The notes under the pieces were generated by a model. That model had not been told where the DNA came from, made no database searches, and saw only the letters and a program-made list of their open reading frames with translations. Of a stretch of DNA of 64,000 nt, positions 35,960 to 45,106 are shown one piece after another. The DNA is taken from NCBI GenBank assembly GCA_022829145.1, contig CM040758.1, positions 27,115,967 through 27,179,966 of the forward strand. The letters run 5' to 3'. Positions within the stretch are counted from its first letter, which is position 1, and each line of letters begins with the position of its first letter. The translations under genes were made by a program, and so were the position numbers. This DNA is from Albula goreensis. Lineage: Eukaryota > Chordata > Actinopteri > Albuliformes > Albulidae.

Positions 35960-37720
35960 CTTGCAGCTGTAGAGAGAAACATGAAACAGAGCTAACTTTG
36001 CAGATCTGTTTTTTACAATTTTCCACGCATGCAGACTGTAATGTTGTCACGGACGACCCCTGCGCTCAGAATGGCATTTCTGACATCCCCACGCACGTGA
36101 TGAGAACTCAATGCTGCACGGCTTCCCTGTCAGAAAAAGGGGAAAGGGGTTTTTTTCTTCTTTTTTCCCTTTCTCATGTAATTAGTCTGCTTTCTCGTGG
36201 CAAAAAGCAAGTACTGTACTATACTCCTCTTTTATGCAGTCAGTTACAATGATTTTACATTTCATGAACAAGTTTATACTCAGTATGTTTTGAACTGTAA
36301 TGAAATTACTCAAGTCAATTGTTGTAGCTGTTGCATGAACAAAGCATTTGCCAATGAGAAGCCCAGCTTCCTTTGAGCTTCTCTCACTGTATCCCAGTGA
36401 CTCGGACAGAATGAAAACCTGCCGCCACAGCAGGCATTAGCCAGAAATATCTCTGGCCTGGATTTACCTTTATGTTGGCTATCAAATACTGAGGGAAAAG
36501 TCAATATACCTTTGAGGTGATCGTGGCTGTCATTCAGGCAGATGGACACTCAGAAACGCACAGTTCACCCTAGCATTGTCTGTGTGAGCGCTACGCAGCT
36601 GTGTGAGTCTTGGCAGACCAACAGTAGCAGGGGCTGGCCTCCGCTGTGCCACCACCGCACACAGACCTCCACAGTGCTTTGAAACAGCAACACCTACATG
36701 ATCCTGCCCTCACAAACCCCTGTCAGCCGCTGCTGCACAGCTATCCAGTGTTATGCACATATTTACATTCAAGAACTTGAATGAGCTTTTGATGCTAACT
36801 TGGGTAGTTAGCCGGCTAACCGGATAAAATTAGCAAGCTGCAGACTGCTTAATGAAATACATGATTCTACAGCTGTCTACCCACCTCTGGCTGATCTGAG
36901 CTGCAGTTCTCATTGAGTTAAGTTTGATTGCTTTTACACGTTTGTAGCACCCCCACACCCCCCACCTGTGTGTGTTTACCTTTTCACTAATCTAGAGTTA
37001 CTCCACAAACACGACAACAACCACTATAGTGGACTTTATTTGTTGTGCACCTTTTTTTTACATTTGCATCCAAATTTGTTTAACAGAAAATTATAATTGA
37101 CAACAAGATGTTAAATAAAAACAATACAATAATTAAGTAAAAGAACATCGGGTCAAAACAAGAAATGAGAGCAACAAGCAGTAAAAACAAAAAAATAACA
37201 TACAAATTAGATATAATTAAAACAACTTTCAATATTTAAGCAGGAAAATATAGAGTAATATAATAAAAGAATATGGAGTAATAAAAGCCATTGAAACCAG
37301 AAATTATTTACAAGCATCCTGAATTGCGCCTCCCCAGTTGTAGATCTGTACTCCTATCTGTGACAGCCAAACCCAGCCTCATCTGCAGTTCACCATGTTA
37401 AAGTCTTTTATTATTTTAAATTACACCCCAATTAATCTCCCCTCTGGGTTACAATTATCAAAGACTTCAGCATGTTCTAAAGGTTTTGTACAATTAATTA
37501 AAACTCAAGACCGAATCAATTAAGTGACATGAGCCCCATTCAGAAACCAGACACAAGAAATGTGTCCAAGAAATGTACTAGCTAGAAGGGTACACTGGAC
37601 AGACTGTAAGTTTAATGTTTGTAAGGTATGGTTCCTGCAGTGATACCATGGAATCTGGGAAGGGATAAAGAGAAGGGAGCAGTAATCACGAATGAGCAGC
37701 TTCTGGCCATCCAACTCAAA
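35960..37720. other. Gap between B2 and B3
   Basis: Unique DNA upstream of B2. A minus-strand AATAAA at 37035-37040 is a plausible B3 polyadenylation signal. TTAGCCGGCTAAC near 36810 recurs near 45455 in the gene D first intron. Confidence 0.4.
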
Positions 37721-37721
37721 C

Positions 37722-37935
37722 TGAACTGCTCATAGCCCTGTTACTCAAACTGAACTGCTCATAGCCCTGTTTCTCACTCAAACTGAGCTGCTCATAGCCC
37801 TGTCACTCACTCAAACTGAGCTGCTCATAGCCCTGTCACTCACTCAAACTGAGCTGCTCATAGCCCTGTTACTCACTCAAACTGAGCTGCTCATGGCCCT
37901 GTTACTCAAACTGAGCTGCTCATAGCCCTGTCACT
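37722..37935 (+). repeat. 30-bp minisatellite, about 7 units
   Basis: Unit with AAACTGAGCTGCTCATAGCC and CTGTCACTCACTC, probably in the B3 3' untranslated region. Confidence 0.9.
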
Positions 37936-38011
37936 TAATACATGGATGGAATAATTATATTGCATCAAAAAGGATTAGAATTGATCCTGACATGTGTCGG
38001 TTATCCATGAG

Positions 38012-38013
38012 AT

Positions 38014-38079
<66 letters not shown>
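38012..38079 (+). repeat. (GT)n microsatellite
   Basis: About 33 GT dinucleotides just past the B3 stop codon. Confidence 0.98.
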
Positions 38080-38081
<2 letters not shown>

Positions 38082-38108
38082 GGGGTGTGGTCCCATCTCT
38101 GTGCTTCT

Positions 38109-38157
38109 TTACAGGTCTGTATCTGTCTCCTCATGTCTCCCCCTCCTTTTCTCACTG
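38109..38157 (-). CDS. Gene B3 terminal exon
   Basis: Acceptor CCTTTCTGTTTGCAG. Entered in phase 2 it reads SSEKRRGRHEETDTDL and TAA. The phase fits the unusual phase-2 donor of the transmembrane exon, which supports the assignment. Confidence 0.6.
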
Positions 38158-38608
38158 CTGCAAACAGAAAGGAAAAACTCTTGTAAATCACAGTCAGAAA
38201 ATGTTCTTCTGGTGTAAGAACAGTGATGCTGGTGATGTAAGAGTATTAAACAGATGTTTTAGACATGCATACATACACAGATGTTCTACATACACTCAAA
38301 GGATGTCAGCAAATTGTTGTGTAAAAAAAAAAAAAAAAACTTTTCCATTTTAACTTTCTTAAAACTTATCCAGCAATATGGTCTTGAAGCATATGTGTGT
38401 GATTGTCTTGGGTGAATAAATCATTGCATTTTGCAATGACTCAATCAGTAGTTCATAAAAATGTACACAAAACTGCCCCAGAGTCCCAAACTATGGTAAT
38501 GTATGGCAGTTTGTTTCTCCATCAGAGTCTGAGAGAAGGAGAACATTATCTTTAAGAAATCCACCTCAGCAAGTAATGAGCAGGATTTTAGGAGAGTAGG
38601 ATGACAAC

Positions 38609-38684
<76 letters not shown>

Positions 38685-38850
38685 TATGATAGTTATAACA
38701 GGTGTATTTACCTGTGTTGATGTTGAGTAAGAACTCTTCCCTCTCTGTACAGGCGGATTAACAGCAGAACTGCCAGAGTCACCAACACAAACTCCACCAG
38801 CCTCAACACCAACATTGTGTAAACCACAACATCACAGGAATGGCGACCTA

Positions 38851-38895
<45 letters not shown>

Positions 38896-41800
38896 CTCTT
38901 ACCCACAGAGAGCTGCTCCATAGATGGGTTAGTGTCACACATAGATAATAATGACAGATATAGATACACATAGACATGTGGATGGTTATTACCTGATCCA
39001 TTGTGGTCACTGCAGTCCACTCTACAGAGCTCTGAGGTGTTTAAAACAGTTCTCTCCTCACTGACTGGGTTTGCAGCCACACAGCTGTAGGTAGAGTTGG
39101 GGTCATCTCTCTTTAGAAGGAGAGACAGGGGTGTGATGAGATCAGGGCTGCTGGTGTGGGACAGTGTCTCCCCCTCTCTCTGCCAGGACAGGGTGACCTC
39201 TCTCCCATTCTCCACAGAGCACAGCACTGAACAGCATCTGCCCTGGTACCCCTCAGCTGCTGTGCTTGTGATACGGGGCTTTGAGACTGAGCCTGTAAGA
39301 GACACACTGATCAGCACAGCAACACTGATACACACACACACTCACACACACACAGATCAGCACAGAAGCACTGATACACACTCACACACACACACTGATC
39401 AGTACAGCAACACTAATACACACTCACACACACACACAAGCATGAATTCTCTCTCTGTGCTGTTACAGAAACCTCTCAGTGTCTCACCAAAGCAGAACTC
39501 TTCAGGTTTGAAACTGTGACTGTCTTGTTGATGGCTGAGGTTTGCTGAATGGGCCACACAGCTGTAGGGGGCGCTGTTCTCTTCTATCTCCAGAGGGAGA
39601 GACAGGGGGGTGTTGAGATCAGGGCTGCTGGTGGAGTTCAGTGTCTCCCCCTCTCTCTGCCAGGACAGGGTGACCTCTCTCCCGTTCTCCACAGAGCACA
39701 GCACACTGCAGGTGGGTTTCATCTTCTTCCTGCTGGACACTTGAGGTGTGGACACTGGATCTGTGCAGAGACACAAAAGCAAGGAGAGCCTTCAGCACTG
39801 GTCAGTACACACTGAGCCCTGACTCCACCCTGTGTGTGACAGAGCAGGGTGGCTCTTCATAGTTAGCTCACATATACAGCTAACACCATATTCTTTAAAC
39901 CCCAACACTCCCAACTTCAGTCGGCGGGAATTGTCTTTGTAACAGACTTATGCTGAAGTAATGTGGTCTGATTATGGTTACACTGCTTTTGCAGTCTGAC
40001 TGCATAATTCAGATTTCATCTAAGCTCTGACTATTACTGTCAGATGCTCAATGCAAAGTAAGGTTGCATACTTAATATCCCCTTTAATAGCTCTGAGTCT
40101 ACTGCCATCCCCATCCCCTCAGCTCTGAGAGAAGATTTTCTGCTCTCACTAAATTAAAATCTAAGTACAGACATAGGATGTCAGTAGAATAGGTTAAAAT
40201 GGAGTTGTAAAATATGTGCATTACCAGTTGTTTTTTAAACAATCTGAATTTCAAGTGGCTTATCCAATGTTCTGTTTACATCATGGCATTTAAAAGGTTT
40301 TAAGAGAGTCAAATGGTCAGATCCAATGTAAAAATTGGCTACTCCTCCCTCAAGATAATACATATGACATGCCTCAGATGAGTGAGGCACTTGGCACTGT
40401 CCATCAGCTCCAGGGCTATTCTCTTACACTTTGGCCATAACCTTGAATTTAAATTTAGACAACATTTATGCAAAAATGTAGCTTCTCATAGATTTTCTAA
40501 ACGTGTACAATGAAATTTGATCAACATATCACATTTGTGTTGAGTTAAAAAAAATCTTCCAAACTCTTAGCTCTTTCTCTTTGTTTGGCTCTCAGTGCTG
40601 ATAAGGCACTCATTGTTCTGTCCTGGTTTTGGTAGATGAATGAAATGAAAAAAAAGGCTTTTGACACAGAGAGTTAGTGGTATGGGTTTTTTATGCCAGA
40701 ACATTTTGCGTATGGTTTATTAATCATATTCAGTAACACAACACACAGTGGTGATACTTACAGTACACAATCAGCTGGTAAACAGTGTCAAATTTTTGCC
40801 CATCAGCGTTCTGAACTATATACTCTCCAGAATCCTCCATCCTCAGCCGGGAGATGGAGAAGAGTCCAGTGCTGCTGTCCCACTGCAGTCTGCCTGTGAA
40901 GGTGTTGCTGGTGATGTGAATAGTTTGTTTAATAACTTTGGCAATTTGGATTTCATTTTTGAAAATATAACCAATGACCTTCACTGCTGCAGGGAAAGTG
41001 ATTTTCTCTCCCACGATGCATTTCAGTTTCACTGCAGAATGGGCTGGGGGCACCCCTAGAAAAAGGGAGAGAGAGAGGGAGAGATGTGATTGTTTTAGCC
41101 ATACATATAACGTGCCACTCTCTGGGAGGTGTGTGATAGTACTAAAGAGATTCTGGGTGGGTTATAGTCCACGTCTAATTACAAAACCGTTCAATTTAGG
41201 AAAGCTCTGCTGTACAGATGTATGAATTACTGTTTTAGCCATGTCTGAGCGGCCTGTAAGTTCATTTCTGTCCTTAAAGGGGCTTTTATGTTTGGGAATA
41301 CTCTCTTTTTCTGCAGCTGCAGCCAGACTCATTCCATATTTCATAGTTCATATTTATTAGTCTAGATTGTGCATCTACCAGTTTGCTCTCTGTTCAGTGT
41401 TTGTGGTGTTTCTAAGGAGTGGACACTGCGCCCATGCACTGAGTCTAACTCAGGAAACTCTGCAGCCCCCTAACCACACATCCTGTACGCTACATGCAGA
41501 TGCTCCAGTTTATAGACAGGTGCTTTTTTATGTGTTATCATGTGATGGTTCTGTAGCAGATGCTCCCTGTGCCATAATTTATATTTTACCTAAAGACACA
41601 TCCATATGTACCACTGATGGATTATACCTAAAGACACATCCATATGAACCACTGATGGATTATACCTAAAGACACATCCATATGAACCACTGATGGATTA
41701 TACCTAAAGACACATCCATATGAACCACTGATGGATTATACCTAAAGACACATCCATATGAACCACTGATGGATTATGCCTAAAGACACATCCATATGAA

Positions 41801-43458
41801 CCACTGATGGATTATACCTAAAGACACATCCATATGAACCACTGATGGATTATACCTAAAGACACATCCATATGAACCACTGATGGATTATACCTAAAGA
41901 CACATCCATATGAACCACTGATGGATTATACCTAAAGACACATCCATATGAACCACTGATGGATTATACCTAAAGACACATCCATATGAACCACTGATGG
42001 ATCATGCTCCTTTTTACACATACATAAAAGCAACTGAGCTTTGTGTTATGGATTTCCCATACAAACCCCTAGAAAGCTAACAGATACAGTACATTCACAA
42101 TGACAAACACATGAATACAGTACTTATCTAGAGACTGTGCACACACAAATCAGAGCGGCACACTAATACACTGTAATACAGACTCGTCCATATATGCTTG
42201 CATGTTTCTCTCATGTACACAAGACTTTCAGATCTTAGCCTATGACGGAAATTTATCACTACTGCAATTTATACTGTGGAAATCTCAACAAATCTAGCAA
42301 ACCAATGAAATGTTAAGATAAAGCATACAACACAATTGGAATGAACATTTCAAATAATGGTCTATAATCTATTTATAGTCATTTTAGCTCTATCAATTAA
42401 TGAGATGATGGTAAAATGAATCCTGAATTGTCTGTTTAGGCTGAATTGAAGTCTAAACAGAAGGAAAGCAGAGTATTTCAAGTCGGTCAGTGAACACTGA
42501 CCCTTTCTGTCTTAGGCTTCTTGTTTGATGGTAATGTCAGCTACCGCGCAAAAGGACACACTCGTTTCAAGGAGAGAGAAAACTATTGTCACAGATGAAA
42601 AGTTTTCATTAATGTTAAAACACTGAATGGCGAACACTATTCTATAACGTGGGTTTGTGCCTGGTGTTGGCCATTGTTTTTACTCATGTATTTAAGTTGA
42701 TTGCAGCAGCAGGTAAAAAGCAGCAGCGTTTCTCCGAATGCACTCATTTGAGGTGCCGTGAAAGCATGTGCAGTGGGTCTGCCCGACCTGAATGAGGAGA
42801 AGCACTCTCCCCCAGCGCCTCTCAGAGCCTGCTGCCTGCTACCTGCTGCCTGCTCTTCACCTCACACAGCACTGTGTCTGAGGAGAAGCACTCTCCCCCA
42901 GCGCCTCTCAGAACCTGCAGCCTGCTGCCTGCTCTTCACCTCACACAGCACTATGTCTGAGGAGAAGCACTCTCCCCCAGCGCCTCTCAGAACCTGCAGC
43001 CTGCTGCCTGCTGCCTGCTCTTCACCTCACACAGCACTATGTCTGAGGAGAAGCACTCTCCCCCAGCGCCTCTCAGAACCTGCAGCCTGCTGCCTGCTCT
43101 TAACCTCACACAGCACTGTGTCTGAGTGCTCTGGCCTCAGTGCACTGGTACCAAAGGGAATGGCGGCCATGGGACCAAACCTGCACCGGACCCAGGAGGT
43201 CAGTTAGTGACTAAATTATTCACCCTGAGCCAGTCATTTACAGCAGTGCCTCTACTGTCCTACTGTTCCTTCTCACAACACAGGCAGGAATGAGGTGGAA
43301 ACCTTGATACTCTCGATATATGACATATGATCTTATTCTACTCTGTCATTAAATAAATTGTATTGTTTATTTGTACATACTTTGTGAATAAAAGGGTTGA
43401 AAACAGAAGTCTTACCGTAAACCCAGAGGATGCTGAGAAAAACAGCTGCGTGTCTCAT
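38109..43458 (-). CDS. Gene B3: SLAM/CD2-like receptor, V-C2-C2-TM(R/E), complete open model
   Basis: Exons: signal 43416-43458 (43 nt), V 40762-41055 (294), C2a 39488-39760 (273), C2b 38993-39292 (300), TM 38712-38847 (136), tail 38109-38157 (49). They sum to 1095 nt, 364 codons plus stop, with matching phases (1,1,1,1,2). The ectodomain has one cysteine-less V and two four-cysteine C2 domains. The membrane segment contains Arg and Glu and differs entirely from the Gly-rich helices of B1 and B2. The short basic tail (EKRRGRHEETDTDL) has no tyrosine. This is the best-preserved gene of the window. The charged helix suggests partnering with an adaptor chain, which is inference. It is divergent from gene D, with starts 1.6 kb apart. 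Confidence 0.7.
38612..38680 (+). repeat. (GT)n microsatellite
   Basis: About 34 GT dinucleotides in the last B3 intron, close to the donor of the transmembrane exon. Confidence 0.98.
38712..38847 (-). CDS. Gene B3 transmembrane exon with charged residues
   Basis: Acceptor after a T-run, CTTTTTTTTTTAG; donor CACAG|GTAAAT, phase 1 to 2. Encodes DVVVYTMLVLRLVEFVLV and TLAVLLLIRLYREGR. The hydrophobic span of about 25 residues holds Arg and, three residues on, Glu. Confidence 0.75.
38859..38892 (+). repeat. (GA)n microsatellite
   Basis: Short GA run next to the acceptor tract of the B3 transmembrane exon. Confidence 0.95.
38993..39292 (-). CDS. Gene B3 second C2 exon
   Basis: 300 nt, phase 1-1, acceptor CTCTTACAG, donor TCAG|GTAATA. 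Reads RCCSVLCSVENGREVTLSW, YSCVAANPVSEERTV, LCRVDCSDHNGSG. It contains the four C2 cysteines plus extra ones near both ends. It is more diverged than the first C2, so an older domain. Confidence 0.8.
39320..39440 (+). repeat. CA-rich 40-bp imperfect repeat
   Basis: Three units with CTGATCAGCACAGCAACACT and CACACACAC in the intron between the two B3 C2 exons. Confidence 0.8.
39488..39760 (-). CDS. Gene B3 first C2 exon with locally shifted frame
   Basis: 273 nt, phase 1-1. Intact through TCSVLCSVENGREVTLSW and NSAPYSCVA, then HSANLSHQQDSHSF where paralogues have ANPAINKTVTV, and back in register at KPEEFC. Two small insertions cancel, giving +9 nt over B2's 264. All four cysteines survive; the G strand is scrambled. 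Confidence 0.75.
40762..41055 (-). CDS. Gene B3 V-like exon
   Basis: 294 nt, phase 1-1, open. Key parts: AVKLKCIVGEKITFPAAVK, EIQIAKVIKQTI, FTGRLQWDSSTGLFSIS, MEDSGEYIVQN, YQLIVY. It lacks the B- and F-strand cysteines. Donor TACT|GTAAGT. Confidence 0.85.
41588..42000 (+). repeat. 38-bp minisatellite, about 11 units
   Basis: Almost identical units with ACCTAAAGACACATCCATAT and GAACCACTGATGGATTAT in the first B3 intron. The high homogeneity suggests a young array. Confidence 0.97.
42791..43125 (+). repeat. 79-bp repeat, about 4 units
   Basis: Units with GAGGAGAAGCACTCTCCCCC and CCTGCTGCCTGCTCTTCACC in the first intron of B3. A plus-strand open frame (about 42758-43207) runs through it but has no domain and is probably spurious. 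Confidence 0.9.
43416..43458 (-). CDS. Gene B3 signal-peptide exon
   Basis: ATG at 43458, 43 nt to donor ACG|GTAAGAC: MRHAAVFLSILWVYG. Confidence 0.75.
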
Positions 43459-43854
43459 CTCTGTACGGGTGTATGGTCTGTGTGTGGTATTTTCCTTTTG
43501 AAAGGGGCTGGTCTGTCAGACTAGCTCTGCTTCCGGAAACGTTCACACCTACAGACCCTTTCATCTCATGTCCATTTCACCTTTATTTTCCGCTGGTTGA
43601 GATCTGTGCTTTTCTTTTCACAGTGTAGTGTTTTCTGTATGCTCCCTGTCACAAACGGCTCCAGTATCACTACATCTCACCAGCAATTCAGTCGCTTCTG
43701 CTTTTTACACTGTGAACAAATCAAAGAAAGCATCAGCTTACAGCATACTGCAGGGCTGGGCATGTCCATGAGTTTATAGTAGGGCTGGGAACCTGCAGCA
43801 GGATCTGTGAATGGGTCATGTGAATGCCCCCTCCTCTCACCGTGTCACCGTCAC

Positions 43855-44032
43855 TGGGGCAGTGTAGTGGCTAAGGTACATGACTGGGACCCCTGTCTAG
43901 CTACGACAAGAGCACCATTGCTGTTTTGGCATTAACCCCACATAGCTCTCAAGGGGGGTTGGTCCTTGGTTAGCCTTATCAACTATAAGTCGCTTTGGAT
44001 AAAAGCATCTGCTAAATGATTGAAATGTAATG
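43855..44032 (+). mobile_element. tRNA-derived SINE with L2-type 3' tail
   Basis: Head GGGGCAGTGTAGTGGCTAAG with a tRNA-like A-box region, and the widespread fish tail AAGTCGCTTTGGATAAAAGC plus ATCTGCTAAATGATTGAAAT. Full length about 180 bp. It sits between the divergent starts of B3 and D. Confidence 0.8.
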
Positions 44033-45072
44033 TGTCTGCACTCAGTCCCAGCAATAGGGATGAAGTCTTCCTCCCCATGTGTTATTCAGGGATGACCCAG
44101 CTCACAGAACTACAGGCCTGAGCAGGATAAAAGAAAGACTGTGAATGCATGTTTAAAATGAGTACTCAGAAGCTCTTCGTGTTCTGTGCTTAAGGTCCAG
44201 GAGTGGCTCTCTGAGCTGTGAAGCCACAGCCATGCTGTCCTACTTTTGACCATCGGACAGGTTCATCTGCTTTCTGCCCTTTTAGCAGGCATGTGCCTCG
44301 CCTAACTCATCCGAATGCATGTATCATATAAGTGTTAACCACAAGCTACCTTAGGCATAGTGCATTCACTTCAATGGCAGGGTGAGTGTTATTTTATAGC
44401 AGTGTGTATGCTTACAATATTACCCCACTTTCATTGAGCGAGTTTCTAGAGTTTTTTTTGTGGAGGGCAATTTTTTGTGCAGAAACGCCTCATTACAGCA
44501 CCCTTCGCCACAGGTTGTTGCTTGAAAACTTTTCTATGACAGATATCTGGACTCTGTTTCTGGTGATTTACAATTTAGGTAGTTGATTTATTCAGTTTTA
44601 CTTCACTTTTATCATGGTCGTTTGTGATACAAACACTGTGAGGTCTCTTCCATTTTATCGCGTAAGGAAGACACATAATCATTTTTTATCAAATCTGTCT
44701 ACAATATATGCCTTATGTTTTTAATTAGTTCGCATTTTGTGTAAATGTTTACAATGTTTACATATTGACATCCATTTTCTTTCAAACTGCTGTTAAAAAG
44801 AAGAATTTTACTGTAGACATTTGAACTTTTATTTTGACATTATCCTTTGTTTCCGAAACCGGAAGTAATTTTTGTACATTCACTGGCCTCACGCAGCTGT
44901 AGCCTTACATATACACCGCTGGAGAAATACAAAACAATCGCAATTGCAATAATTCTAGAAAACGTTTTTTGTCAGTGAAACACCACTTGGACTAAACGTC
45001 AATCTTGCACTGGAATTCTTCATAAAGGGAGACGCTGAAAACAAGCTAACGTTTCTCAGGAGTATCTGTAAA
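44033..45072. promoter_or_regulatory. Divergent B3/D intergenic region, D promoter side
   Basis: About 1 kb before the gene D start. A CCGGAAGT ETS-type site at 44859-44866 is the only motif I would name. No TATA box is convincing. The last 120 bp resembles the gene E leader (GGAGACGCTGAAAACAAG occurs in both). Confidence 0.3.
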
Positions 45073-45106
45073 ATGGGATATTTAATTACACTGGTGTGGA
45101 TTTTGG
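45073..45106 (+). CDS. Gene D signal-peptide exon
   Basis: ATG at 45073, 34 nt, donor TTGG|GTGAGT: MGYLITLVWIL. Same length, phase and opening residues as gene E. Confidence 0.8.

Noticed and set aside
42758-43207. 149-codon frame
   Set aside because: Mostly the 79-bp repeat in the B3 first intron and on the opposite strand to the gene.
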